A stretch of DNA of 64,000 bases from Rhizophagus irregularis. Taxonomy: Eukaryota > Glomeromycota > Glomeromycetes > Glomerales > Glomeraceae. The notes beneath the pieces are model-generated. The model searched no databases and was not told where the DNA came from. It worked only from the letters and a program-made list of their open reading frames with translations. Position 1 is the first letter of the stretch; each line of letters begins with the position of its first letter. The position numbers and the translations under genes were made by a program. The stretch spans positions 806,001-870,000 of the forward strand of contig NC_089441.1 in assembly GCF_026210795.1 (NCBI RefSeq), in the 5' to 3' direction. Positions 48,694 through 61,562 of this stretch are shown here, piece by piece.

Positions 48694-49012
48694 TGTTCCA
48701 CGTATTCGGAATAAGCGCTTCTTTTATTTGAGATCATTAAGATCCTGCACCACAGATTTGTTGAAAGCGCGAAATGTATACCTCTAATACAATACATAAT
48801 TGTGAAAATAAGAGACTAGCATTAATAGAAATAATTATATTATCGATCCATTGTTCCTCGTATTCCGAATGGGCGCTTCTTTTATTTGAGATCATCAAGA
48901 TCCTGCACCACAGATTTGTTGGAAGCACGAAACTTAGAAGCACCAATGCCTGAGTTTTTTATGTATACCTCTAATACAAATGCATAATTGTAAGAATAAG
49001 AGAACTAGCATG
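48694..49012. repeat. Imperfect ~155-bp tandem duplication
   Basis: Two copies share GCGCTTCTTTTATTTGAGAT, AAGATCCTGCACCACAGATT and GTATACCTCTAATACAA. The second copy has about 25 extra bases before the last landmark. Function unknown. Confidence 0.8.
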
Positions 49013-49179
49013 TGGAAAAATTTTTTATAAATACGGGCGTTAATTCTTCAAAACAAAAAAAATAAAAATAAAAATAAAAAAATCAAATTGGATCAAAATA
49101 ATAAACCAAATTCCTAATCCTAATCTGACCCTAATCTAACCCTAACTCCAACTTTAAGCCCAATCCAATTAAGCCACCT

Positions 49180-49497
49180 GATGAAAATAAACCGCTCTAT
49201 TCATCTTTTTTGGTTTCTGGTTTCTTGAGTCTCTTGGTCTTATTCATCTCTGACACCTTTGCCGCCTGCAATGCAAATATAGCATCTGACTGTGACTGTA
49301 AACCTGAAAACATTAAAGGCTGTGATGCCAAAGGCATAACTGTTGGAGGTAAGTGTTATCTGTGGTCGAGAAATTATTTGCGGCCTTTTAAAACATAGGT
49401 TTCAAGTTAATATTAATGGAAAATTTTGTCATCTTGGCACTTATAGTAGAGAGTGCGTATGTTTACCAAGATCTGGTGATTGTACTTGCAGTTAGTG
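49180..49497 (+). pseudogene. Broken cysteine-rich secreted peptide gene
   Basis: An open frame without an obvious ATG encodes a hydrophobic signal-like segment (GFLSLLVLFISDTFA) followed by a Cys-rich stretch (CNANIASDCDCKPENIKGCD, then GGKC) and stops at 49396-49398. The next frame immediately continues with more Cys-rich sequence (FCHLGTYSRECVC, SGDCTC) to a TAG at 49495-49497. This indicates a one-base shift in the AAAA run near 49391-49394, or an unresolved intron; a GTAAGT lies at 49350-49355. It resembles a small secreted cysteine-rich protein or effector; no homologue is recalled. Confidence 0.5.
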
Positions 49498-50020
49498 ATT
49501 GTATCCGAGTATCCAGATAAAAAAATCCATCACCGTTAAGCCGGGATTTCATATCTAGATATCTGTTTTAAATAAATCGGATAATATCCGGATAGCATCT
49601 GAATAAATCCGTTAATTTTGCGGATAGCTAAAGGATTTTTTAATGAGATTCTTAGCAGATATCTGAAAATAATCCGTCAATATCATGTATCAATTGTATA
49701 ATTTTAAAGTCAAGTAATTTAATTAGTATTATTGTTTAGTAAGACTGTAAGAGTTAAATAAAATAAAAAAAGTAATCAGTCACGGGCTTAAACACGAGTT
49801 TAATAAGTTTGAGTATAAGTAAGAATTAAGTCACAAATTAATGTAATCTAAAAAATTTAATTGGTAAATGGGTGAAACGGAGTGTATCCGGGTCACGTAA
49901 TACTCATCCGGATACATATATATATATATACATATCGTCAATTAAAAAAAAAATCTATCCGATATCCATTTTTATCGGATATCCTTTAGCTTAACTGGAT
50001 ATGATGAATCCGGATATGAC
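49498..50020. repeat. TATCCGG-rich repeat element
   Basis: Clusters of TATCCGGAT, ATATCCG and AATCCG motifs lie at both margins (49500-49620 and 49890-50010), with AT-rich sequence between. It looks like a MITE with subterminal motif arrays related to those of the hAT element to the right. Termini and target duplication are not clear. Confidence 0.4.
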
Positions 50021-50689
50021 CAGTGATCCAAATGGCCTCAAATTACTCAAATGACTGATTACTTTCAAAATGGCCGAATGTCATGGTCATTTTGTCATCA
50101 CTGCAGTATTGGCTAGTTTTCTTAATTTATGAATATTTTGAAAGACATATTTAAATAATTTAATAACAGAATAAAATTTCAATTTAAAAATATTATTTAC
50201 ATTATTGTGTATACGTTTTTTTCCCGTGATATTTAAATTTCAAAAAATTGTTTTTTTTTTTACTATTATTTTACTAATTTTTTTTACTTTTGTATAAATT
50301 AAGTGCAATAAATCGAGTCATGCTGACTCATGTAGTGCCTCGACCCGGATGAAAACCGTCATCCGGATTACACAAAAAAAAAATCCGGATTACATCCGGA
50401 TTGACCCGGATTTTGAATCCGGATCAGATAATCCGGATAGAAACCGGAATCCGGATTGGATTTACATATAATTTTTTTTTGACTGCGAACTAAAGTTAAA
50501 CAATTTTCGCATAATACTTCAAAATATTTATTGTCAAAAATTACCAAATAATAATTACTGAAATCTGATGCAAAAATATACTAAAAATAATTTAAGAAAT
50601 AGATATTAATTATAATTAAATTATGATAGCAGCAATTTAATTATTTCATTTTTATTTTAACATTTCTTTATGTTTATACAACAATTTCA

Positions 50690-51530
50690 TAGCATTTATG
50701 TTTTTGTTAATAAGCTTTATAAAATTTATTAATAAAATTATTTTTAAGTTTATAGCATTATTTAATAAATTTGTGGCTTTTAATAAATTTTATATAAGCT
50801 TTGTGTCATTTGTGGCTTTTATGAGTAGGACTTGTGGTTTTATAGATGAGATCACAACTTTTTTTAATAGGATTATATATGGCTTTTTTGATAAAAATAT
50901 GGCTTTTTATTTTGATAAAAATTAAAATCATTTTGTGGCTTTTTTTGATAAAAATTAAGATTACATTATGGCTTTTTTTTGATAAAATTAAGTTTGTTTT
51001 ATGACTTCTTTTAATAAATATATGGTTTTTTTAATAAAATTGTGGCTTTTTTTGATAAAATCATGATAGTTTTCTTGATAAAAATTAAGATCATATTATG
51101 GCTTTTTTTTTTGATAAAAATTAAGATCACATTATGACTTTTGTTGATAAAATAATGCTTGTTTTATGGATTCTTTTAATAAAATATATAACTTTATTAA
51201 TAAAATCATGGCTTTTTGATAAAATTATAGTTCTTTTTGATAAACATTAAGATCATTTTATGGCTTTTTTTTTGATAAAATTTATACTTGTTTATGATGA
51301 GATATAGTTTTTTTAATAAAATTATGATACTAGTTTTTTTTGATAAATATCAAAGATCATTTTATGGCTTTTTTGATAAAATATATAGCTTTTTTAATAA
51401 AATTATGGCTTTTTTAATAGAATTATAGCTTTTTGATAAATATATAGGCTTTTTTTTTTGATAAATATTAAAATCATTTTATGGCTTTTTTTGATAAAAT
51501 CTTAATTTTATAAATTTATAATAAAAAGCC
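50690..51530. repeat. Degenerate repeat of TGGCTTTTTTGATAAAATTA type
   Basis: Some 25 or more irregular units combining GGCTTTTTT, GATAAAAATTAAGATCA and TTAATAAAATTAT fill the region upstream of the transposase. The array ends with AAAAAGCCATAA, an inverted unit, near 51523. It is noncoding and specific to the transposon's left half. Confidence 0.65.
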
Positions 51531-51639
51531 ATAACCTTACTTAAAAAAACACTATATAAATGCTGTAATTTCACCTTGATAATTTTTACATAATTTCACT
51601 TTGAAATTAAATTTAATATTTAAAAATAATTTATTAAAT

Positions 51640-53895
51640 ATGGCAGATGATAGTAGTTATATTCTACCTTCAAGTGATGATGACTTTAGTGAAGAAATTA
51701 CTAATGAAATGGTCCAAATACCAGAATTACCAGTAGCTACAAGTGAAATAGAACAAATAAATGTAATTAGTATACCTGACTCAACAGTTCAAATATCAGC
51801 TAAATTACAAACAAAAGTAAGTAGTTGGGTATGGAAATATTTTATTAAAGATTATAATAATAAAGGTGAAATACGTGCATATTGTCAATTTGTAATGGAA
51901 AATGGAGATAAATGTACAAAGAATTATAAATATGATGGATCTACAGGAAACCTTAGTAGTCATATTATTAAACATGGAATTATACCACCTACAGCAGCAG
52001 AAAATTTACCTGCTGCTGAAATTAAATCAAAGCCTATACAATCTATTGATAATATTGGACAAAAAGAAAAGGAAGAATCTACATTACGATGGATTCTATT
52101 GACAACACAACCCCTTTCAACTGTAATTCACAAAGCCTATATTGAACATATGCATATCATAGATCCAGAATTTATAGTTCCTGGAGAGAGGAAAATTAGA
52201 ATGATGATTGCTCAAAGTTATGGATATAATAGAAACAAATTAAAGCAATTTTTAAAATCTGCCCAATCCATTTCTTTGACCACTGATTTGTGGTCTTCTA
52301 GGTCAAAACATGGTTATTTAGGTTTAACAGCAACTTGGATTAATCAAAATTTTGAAATAACAGATATTTTACTTGAAATATCCTATTTTCCAGCACCACA
52401 TACTGCAGATAAAATTGCACAAACTATTAAAATGATTATCCAAAAATGGGAAATTGAAAACCTTATAGTATCAATTACAACTGACAATGGTGCTAATGTA
52501 GTAGCTGCTATTCGTGAATTAGCACCAATTGAAAGGTTTTCCTGTGCAGCACATACTTTACAATTAGCTATTGGAAAGGGTTTAAAACTTGTGGAAGATT
52601 TAGCAATACGTGCAAGACAGTTAATTAATTTTTTTTCAACTCAAAAACAGATTGAACGATTAGTTAAAATACAAAAAGATAATGGTTATGAGGAGCAATT
52701 ACATTTAATACAAGATATTCCCACTAGGTAAATAAAAATTTTAAATCTTTAATTTTGTTTACAAATTACAATATAATGCTAATATATTTAATTTTATTTC
52801 AATTATTTAAGATGGAATTCAACTTATTTAGCATGGGATCGTCTTATTTTCCTTCAATGTGCTATTCTTCAGCTTAATGTAAATTTATCTTGTTCTTTAA
52901 TACGTGAAGAAAAAGCTGATAGTATCAAATTGAAAAAAATTATGTTGAGTGATAATGAATGGGAATTACTAGATGAATTATGTAATATTTTGTCACCATT
53001 TGAAAAAGCTACACGAGATTTGTCTGGAAATACTTATGTTACATTAAGTCAAGTGGTTCCTATTATTACAAGACTTACAAATTCTTTAAATCCATCTGGT
53101 AATTTATATGAAGAAGAACCTGATGATAGTTTTAATGATTTAGAAGAAGAAAATTCAACTAACCAGCAAACTAATTATGATAATATTAGAGAAACTTTAG
53201 AAAATGTAAAGAAAAATATTTACAGAAGTTTGAGATACTATTGGAAAATACCAAACGAGTTTGGTATTATGGCAGCACTTTTAGACCCAAGATATAAGAA
53301 TCTTGATTTTATTTCTGATGATAGTATAAAGAGAAAATTTCATTCTACTTTAAGAACACGATATGACCAATTAAAATGGGATATAAGTCAGCAAAGTATT
53401 CCATCATCACCTACAACTGTTACTTCTGCTGAAAGTTTAATTGCTGGAAGTTCAACTCCAAGTAGATCTTTACGTGACCATAAAGCAAGACGTGAACAAA
53501 AAGCAAAAGAAGTATTTCAAAGAACAGAAATCCCTACATCATCAATGGAGGATGAAATTACAAGCTATCTTCTTATGCCAATTGCAAGGGAAAATAAAAA
53601 TCCATTAGATTGGTGGAGAGTAAAACGTGAAATTTTTCCAATTCTCTCTTTAATTGCACAAAAGTACTTAGGTATTCCTGCTACCTCTGTAGCTTCTGAG
53701 CGACTTTTCTCTGATGCAGGAAATCATATTACATCAAAAAGAAATTCATTGGACCCTGGCCTATTGGGAAAAATGATATTTTTAAAGCGTAATATGCAAA
53801 CAATGGATCATATTAATGTGTTTCCTCCAGATTTAGATGTGGAAAAGAGTAATTCAGAAGAATATTTATCTGAATGTGAATTTGAGGAATGGTAA
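51640..53895 (+). CDS. hAT transposase with BED zinc finger
   Basis: A 723-aa cut-and-paste transposase. Exons are 51640-52727 and 52812-53895, with a phase-2 GT-AG intron of 84 bp; splicing yields the classic DIPTRWNSTY motif across the junction (R363-W364). An acidic N-terminus is followed by a BED finger (C82, C92, H108, H112). The RNase H-like catalytic core has SLTTDLWSS (D216), ITTDNGAN (D282) and the CAAHTLQLAI motif (C302, H305). Near 520 is AALLDPRYKNL. The C-terminal dimerisation domain from about 629 includes LDWWR and ATSVASERLFSDAG, then SLDPGLLGKMIFLKRN. No stop or frameshift is seen. The start is the first ATG of the frame (MADDSSYI). It acts in the nucleus on the element's own ends. 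Confidence 0.93.
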
Positions 53896-54279
53896 ATAAA
53901 TAATAATTTTTATCTACAATTATTTGTTATTTGTTAATGTATAAATTTAAATAAATAAATCTGATACAAACTTCAATAAATAAATTATAATTGAAAAATC
54001 TTCTTAAACTTACTGTATTAAAAAGTTTAATATAACTAATAAATTTTAATAAAAAAAATTATCCATAATATCATTTAGATATAGAACGTTATGGATCAGC
54101 AAAATTATTATTATTAAAAAAAAAAAAAAAAAAAATTTCATCCGGATTCCGGGTCAAACCGGATATTTTTCATCCGGTTTATAATCCGGATGAAAACCGT
54201 AGAAATCCGGATATCCGAAAAAAAAAAATCCGGATCAATCCGGATTGATCCGGATACGGGTCGAGGCACTAGACTCATG

Positions 54280-57200
54280 ATGATTATTATCTCAATTTTG
54301 CATTGTTTCATAATAATTAGTGAGTGAAACCATATCATTCTGTATCATCTTACTTGCAATAATGAGCTAGACTTGACAAAAGCTAGGTAATTTACTATAA
54401 TTAGATATGCTTATTTATTTTTTTTATAATAATATGTCAGTCCAAGTCATACCACATATAAGTATCTTTTAGTATTTAAGATCCTATTATTTTTTTTTTC
54501 TTATATTTAAAAAAGTTTTTTTTTTCTATATCTTTTAATCTTACTTTAACAAAACCTTACTTTTTTATTTAACAAAATAATTATGATTGAACTATATCCT
54601 GGACATAAGGGTAAATAAATCTTAAATACTTAGATACTATTGTTGCTTCATCATTACCAACTAATAATTGAAAGGAACTTAATAATCATTGGTTAGTCAC
54701 TTTTTAATGGAAGCAAAACATCAAATAATTAATGAAGAATCTTTAATTTCTATAAAGGAAAAGGTGTGTTTTTTTTTATTTAGCAAAGTGAGGGTAACTC
54801 TTAAATTGATGCTTCGAGTTAGGAGAATTACTGGATTAGCAAATTTGGTACCATCCAAATTCTTAATTCAGGTGCCTGAAATTTGTCATTGGTAAAAGTC
54901 TGCTTGTTCTGGAGGAGGAACAGGCTATGTATCTTCTTTTATCATTAAATAAAAATTTGTACACACTGCTAATAATCTTTCTTATAACAGGTAAATAAAG
55001 AGCATATGTAAAAGATTTAGAATGTTACTGGAAAGAAGTGATTATAGAATTAAATAAGGTTAGTGTCTTAGAGAATAAGTTATGAAATTTGTATAAAAAT
55101 TTTATAACTTGTTAATTATCTATTAATATAAAAGGATTCTATAAAGCGAAAACATGAAGAAGTCTATATATGGTATGTTGGTTATATGTTTGTTCATACT
55201 TCATACCTTGTAGCTATTGCCAACCTTTTTGAAGATAAATTTAGGGTTTATCCAGAAAAAAATGTCTCAGGTCCTCAGGTCTGAATGGTCATGGACCCAG
55301 GGATTCTAGATTCTTAATATACAAAATCTGTATTTGCTAATCAGAATTTTTATCTGATAAATAAAAGCTATACCAAAGTATCTATTTTCTCATTAATCAT
55401 AGAAAGTATTAATAGAAATTTTTGCAAATACAATAAATATAATATATTGATTTTCACAACTTTTTATAATTTAATAAATACTGGTCAAAATCAAACTTTA
55501 GTTATATGACAAATTAGCAAAAGTTTAGCAGGTTTGCAACACATTTTGGCTTAATTTCAGAAGTTATTAAAAATTGGTCAATTATCGTCTAAATTTTGAC
55601 ATGATTATGGTCAATTTATAAAAATTGGTAATATATCAATAATGTAAATAATTGAATAAATATTATTAACAATTTTTGTATGTACAATGTTTAACTGATT
55701 TTGTATGATTGCTGTATGAATGATATTTATTGTATAACCAATTTTTGTGTGAATGATATTAATTGTAAATTATTTATTTAATATCCTTTATTAGTAGGAT
55801 TAATTGCCAAATATTCTACTGCATTTCACTGGTCTGAAATTTTATATTTTACTGGCCTAAAGTATGATATAACAGAATAATGCAGTCATGACTCTCACAA
55901 TAAATAATTACTAATCCTGATTTGGTATTTGAAAACTTTATGAAATTTTCACAAATTGCATCAAGCATTAAATGTAATAGTCCAATTATAGTTATGACAG
56001 ATTCTACCAAATTACAAGAAAAACTTGTATATGCAAAACATTGCTGGATCAACTTTACTATTCCGAAACAAGTCCCTATAAAAAAATTGGATACGTTTTT
56101 TGTACAATTTTTTTCCTTATAATAATGTATCATAATAGTCCATTCAAAGGATACGGAAAAATGTACAATTCCATATCACTATACAGAATTTGCACAGGAT
56201 TCGTATGGAATTTACATGTTTTGATTACTGATTTTATCATGAAATTTATACGATTTGGTCACTGAATTTACTATTTATATTACAGTTTATTATAATTGTA
56301 TTTACATAAATTTAATTTTATTTTATTAAATTAAATAAAAAATAAAAATAAACAAAATACAAGTACATTATTGAAATTCCCTTATCAAAACCACCATTGC
56401 AACCAAAATTATCTATAATATGTTCAAGTTCATTCAGAGTCAAACAACCTAAAAAAACAAAAAAAGGAAATATAGGAACATCTAACTTAATTGGAAACCA
56501 AAACCCCTTCATATAGTATCTGCAATCGTCCAAGTCACCAAGGGTCAGTATTCTTACAAAAAGAAAGAGAACTCCAGAATGCCTGACCTAGATAAAAGAA
56601 AAGAATTATGAAGTGTCTGGTGAAAAGAAACCAAAACAACCTACAAAAGAAAAAAAATCCAGAACTGACCTACAAAAAAAAGAAGACTCTGAAGTAATAA
56701 AACTGAAACAACTTACAAAAAGAAATCTAAAACTGATCTACAAAAAAGAACAAAGAAACTCTCAAAAAAAAATCTGCTAGCCTATGAAAAAAAGGGATAA
56801 TATAAATAAAAAAGAAAGGGCAGTAGGTGGAAATAAAAGAATAAATCAACAAAAATATTTTTCTTTAAAAAGAGTGGTGACGAAGTTAGGAAAGTTAAAA
56901 AAAATTTTTTTAAAAGGAAGGACGTCAAAGTTAGAAAAATAAAATTTTTTATAAAGAGGATATAGAAAAAAGGAAATTTTTTTTAAAAAAAAGAAAGGGT
57001 GGTGAGTGGGGAATAAAAGAATAAAATCAAAAAAAAATTTTTTTAAAGGAGTGACGAAAAAAAAAATTGTTTTTAATTTTTTGAATAGGAATACTTTTAT
57101 TTATTTATTTATTTTTTTTGAAAAAAATCCTATTATAGAAGGCCGATCATTTTTTCAACCTTATATAATTTTTTTTTGTTAAATTAAATTATGTTAAATA

Positions 57201-57893
57201 AACTTAATTACATAAATATGTTAAAAAGTTATCATAAGCTGTTGATCTTAAATATACCAGAAACATATTTGTACGATAATTCAAATGCATTTTACAATTT
57301 TTTGTATAGAAAGAATTCAGAAAATAACAGATATTCCAAAGAAATTTTTAAAGATAATAAGACAGATTTTTCTTTAGTTGTCATCTTAAAACAAGTTGGT
57401 TGTGAAAATATCATAACAAAAACAAAAATAAAAATTCTAAATTAAAAATACAATAAAAAAATTGCTAAAGTTCACCAATATTTTGTCATCACTTGTATAC
57501 AGTAATAATAACGTGAGATGTAAACTAAAAAAGAAATTACAAACTTACAAAAAATAAATATTTCATTGATTTTTGTAACTTGAGAATATGATATATATGG
57601 TTTGAATAATTTCATAAAGTAATTTATTGATAAGTAATAATATGAAAGAAAATAAATTACAAAAAAAAAAACAAAACAAAAAGAATAAAAAAAAAAATGA
57701 AAAAAAGAAAATGAAAAATTATTTAAATTACAAACTAAGAATCTTTTAAAGATGTTTAATCTTACTACTCTAGTCTTAGTGTTTAAATAATTTATAACAA
57801 CTTTAAATATAATAATGTAATGTTAATGTCAATTAGTTTTCATCCATATCTAAATATAATATAAGGAATATCATTTAAATAAAAAAATGGAAT
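54280..57893. other. Intergenic with degenerate gene remnants
   Basis: Between 54583 and 55300 short protein-like segments appear in changing frames (MIELYPGHK, then MEAKHQIINEESLISIKEK, DLECYWKEVIIELNK, EEVYIWYVGYMFVHTSYLVA). Some are followed by GT; stops lie between. They look like a decayed multi-exon gene I cannot name. A minus-strand pattern of TTTTTTGTAG followed by GTCAG or ATCAG at 56590-56760 resembles the exon ladder at 27.7-28.7 kb. The remainder is AT-rich and purine-rich with no gene. Confidence 0.35.
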
Positions 57894-60102
57894 TTAGTAA
57901 TCAAAAACTTTTTTATGATTAAACAAACTTGAACTTTTAAAATACATACTCTCGGGAAGTTCAAATTCATCCTGTTCTTCAGAATGGAAATTTGGATTAT
58001 TATATATTTCTTCTTCGTCTATAAATAAAAAATTTGGAAATATAAAATTAAGTTAAATATAATTATTATGAAAGGTCAAATAATTATTTGAATATACCAT
58101 CAATATTAATACGATATCTCTTCACTTGTTGTATTATTTCTTGAAAATCTAAAAATTAAAACAAAAACAGCGTTTAATATTAAACAATTAGACAAATATA
58201 ACAATTATTTTACTTGCCATTCTCTAATCTTCTTTTGAATGATTTGTTACTGCTAGCTAAAATTTTTAAAATTTTTTTTAAAATAATTAATATAAATTCA
58301 TAATAAAAATAAATATTAAATAAAATAACCTACTTATTTTTGAATAATTATTATTCTGAGTACTCAATTTACCAATATCATCAACTAAAAAAGCAAAATC
58401 AATTAATAAATATCTTATACCGTTTAATGATTAATATAAACTTAATAAATACTTACTATGATTAGGGATATGAAAGTCATATGATTTGTTACTGTGAAAT
58501 GCTAATAAAAGAAGATAATTTATCAATTAATTATTTATAATAAAAATTATAAATTGCTTAATTTATATTTTATACCTTGTTGTTCTTCTATAATATTAAA
58601 AAGGGAATATTTTTATTAGTTATTAAACTTTTTCTTTTAATGTATTTAATATTATAATAAATACCTTCTGTTGCATTTCTTGGTTCAGGAAGATTTTCAA
58701 ATTGATGAACTTTACTTGTAAATAACTTGCTACTGCTAGTATAATTTTCTGAACTATTCATATATAAACTATCATTTTCTTCTAATTGAATTAAATCATC
58801 TGATTTAGTTTGATAAATTAGATTAAGCTTATCTATTTTACCTGAAAGTGTATTAATATCAGGTCGCTTTAACGGATTAGCATCCCAGCATTGTATCATT
58901 AAATTTTTATATTCTATAGGAGTTCCTGGTACAATTTTTGGTCTTATACCTTTAATTATATTCATTGCAAGATAATAATCATGTTCATAATTAATAAATG
59001 GTGGTTGACCAGATGAAATCTCCCACATAAGCATTGCAATACTATAAATATCAGATTCAAAAGTAGTTTCTTTTCCTGCAATAACTTCTGGTGCAATATA
59101 AGGAAGATTTCCATATATACTTTTTAATGGTTTATCTGCAGGTCCACAAAATCCAAGATCACTAATATTAAATTTAGATCTAAATAATATATTTCCGGAA
59201 TGCAAATCTCTATGAATTGCATTTTCATCATGAATCCTTCTAAGTGCAGTAGTTATATCAGTAATAATTTGAATTCTTTCTTTCCATGTAAGTTTTTTAT
59301 GATTTTGCTGTAAATATTTTCTTAAATCTATATCCAATTCATTCATTACAAGCGTATAATCTCCATTTAATGGATATTGTGTCAAACCATAACATTGAAC
59401 AATCGCATCTGACCATTTATTACTTATATTCAAATGTGTAGTAGCCTATAAAATAAAGAAAATGTTATAAAAACTTTAAATGAATAATTGTAACATTATT
59501 AGATTACAAACCTCTTCAAACCAACGTTTATTTGCACTTTCAACATTTTCTAATCTTTTAAGTACCACATCTTGTTCCTCAAGTCTAATTAATTGTTGTT
59601 CTTTAGAATCCCATTCATCATAACTTCCATTAATCCACTTTGCTGTATAGATTTCAGAGTATCCACCTTTTGTTAAATAATTAATATTTTCTAAATTACT
59701 ATACGGAATCCATTCAACTATATTAGCTGGTTCAATTGCTTTCATTTGACATTCTTGTATTAAATTATCAATTTCATCATTTCCAGATGTCCAATTTGAA
59801 AATTTTGCTTTTAAATAATTTCGAACACAAAATTCACAATATAATGTAGCTAAACATTTTTGGTTACAATTTTCACAAACTCTTCTTGTTCCTTCATTAT
59901 AAATAATTTTATCCTGGTCGTAAATTTTATTCAATTCTCTTATTGCTTCAGATTTTTCATCTTTTGTAAGTGATTCATCAGCAAGAATTACTTGTTTTTG
60001 AAATTCATTTTTTTTGTGTATATTATTGTGAATATTATAATCTATAAGTGCATATGCTCTATCAATTGCAGCATCAATTAAATTTTTTCTAATAACAGAC
60101 AT
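57894..60102 (-). CDS. Protein kinase, third subfamily, eight exons
   Basis: Predicted 564-aa kinase. Exons on the minus strand: 60102-59512, 59445-58665, 58587-58576 (12 nt), 58501-58457, 58384-58334, 58256-58218, 58148-58098 and 58018-57894. The exon total is divisible by three, and all introns after the first are phase 1. The intron after 58218 has a GC donor (GCAAGT). The N-terminus is helical, then has a Cys cluster (C76, C79, C83, C89, C92) and NWTSGNDEIDNLI. Kinase motifs: Gly loop TKGGYSEIY at 144-152, K182 in VVLKR, HRDLHSGN with D277 and N282, DLG (not DFG) at D293, and APE near 315. The tail is QFENLPEPRNATE plus short acidic exons ending near DEFELPES. It looks intact; TKL-like Ser/Thr kinase, substrate unknown. 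Confidence 0.88.
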
Positions 60103-60429
60103 AATGAAATAAATATACTGTAAATTTTTTTTAAATAAGTTCTGAAGCAGAAAAAAAAATATTTTTGGAACGGTCTCCGAAATTCTACTTATAAAGTTAC
60201 ATTCATAAACATTGTGTAACCAAATGATTCATTAAGTAATCTCTAGTACAAACTAATTTAGTAAATTGTAAATCTTTTACTAAATAAGGTTCTATAAAAT
60301 GATCATAATTACATGATTTTTGATTATTTTTTCTTTTTTTTTCGAAAATTTTACTAATCAGTAGTTCCTTTCTTTTTATCGGTCGATATAAGAGGAGCAA
60401 ATATCAAACGTTTTATAATACGTGAAATC
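60103..60429. other. Upstream region of the eight-exon kinase
   Basis: AT-rich, presumably the 5' untranslated region and promoter of the minus-strand kinase. No motif shared with the other kinase promoters was seen. Confidence 0.35.
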
Positions 60430-60960
60430 ATGTGACTTGAGAATGTTCCTAACGATCCAATCTATTTTAATGTGGTTGCCAACGGCTAAATTTGTGCTGA
60501 GAATTCTGTGTCACAATAAGTCACCTCGCACTCTAATTCGTTCCTCCATTGCTAAATTTTTTGCTGCGGCAACCGAAAAATTTTGTGACAAAAAATTCCC
60601 AAGAAAAAGCAAAAAAACCAGAGAGCCAAAGTGCCATCCTCTACTATTGAAAGGTGAGCTTACTTTGTTAATCCTGAACCACTATTATCGCTTTCTATCA
60701 ATTTTTTTCAGCGTCAACAACTCGCCCTACTTGGCCCTTTTTATGTGTCGTCACCATTAGCCAACAAAAAGAAATAATTTTTTGGACAAGAAAATTGAAA
60801 ACTACTATTCGAAGTCGCTAAAAAAAACATATCTACGTGTTTATAAGAAATGAATAAATAGTTGGTGATGTTGTAATGCGTCAAAACTCAACTTTCCTTA
60901 TACACTTTTTGAACTCTTCCACCTTTTTTTCCGTCCTAAAATTTTTAGACATGATGATCG
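60430..60960 (-). mobile_element. Dispersed repeat, retroelement-like, copy B
   Basis: The reverse complement is homologous to about 47440-47930 (shared landmarks CATCACCAACT, CCAAGTAGGGCGAG, TTTCTTGGGAATTTT, GCCGCAGCAAAAAATTTAGC). It is less AT-rich than its surroundings. The frame at 60422-60760 lies antisense to the repeat and is not considered a gene. Confidence 0.5.
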
Positions 60961-61562
60961 GGCATAGATTATAAATTAGTAGGAATACCTAAAAATATCA
61001 TTAATAAAAAATAATATCTTATAACTTTAATATCTATTTCTTATTAAAACAAAATTATAAAATAAAATTAAACGTTTTACATAACATAACTAAGTTTTCA
61101 TACCGAATGCCATGTTAAATATTAGCCATTAAATTCAGTTCCTCATCATTTTGTTTTCAATATTTGCCTCCTTTCTCATCAATATTAGACATTTTCCCTT
61201 TACTTCTTTATTCTTTCTTGATTATCCCTAATTCTTTTTCTATATTTTCACTTTCACGCATCTGTCTAACCATAATTTTCTAGCAACGTTATTAAAGCAA
61301 TGATTTCCATAACTCTTTAATAACCAATGACCAATTTTATTAAACTGATTATTAAAAAGACCCCTAATCAGTTCCCACGCTTTCATCTTTCCTGGAAAAA
61401 TTTAGAGTTTCTCTTATAACTTTTATAAAATCTTTAATAATCATTATCATTTGTTTTCTTTGTACAAATCTTCAACTTTAACTAGAGTAACTTGGTAATT
61501 ATTAGTGAGTTATAATCATTATACTGTCAGATTGACTCGAAAATTTTGGGTCAGGTCATCAA
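60961..61562. other. Intergenic
   Basis: AT-rich sequence with no gene or obvious repeat; it borders the satellite. Confidence 0.4.

Larger units (their letters stand above)
50333..54271. mobile_element. Complete autonomous hAT transposon
   Basis: 3,939 bp with 15-bp terminal inverted repeats TAGTGCCTCGACCCG and a perfect 8-bp target duplication GACTCATG (50325-50332, 54272-54279). Both subtermini carry clusters of ATCCGGAT-type motifs (50345-50460 and 54140-54255), the likely transposase binding sites. One two-exon transposase gene lies inside. Intact ends, perfect duplication and an open transposase point to recent, possibly ongoing, transposition. Confidence 0.93.

Noticed and set aside
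55922-56122. Possible transposase-like fragment (PIIVMTDSTKLQEKL)
   Set aside because: A faint resemblance to a transposase Asp motif, but too short and without neighbours to support it.
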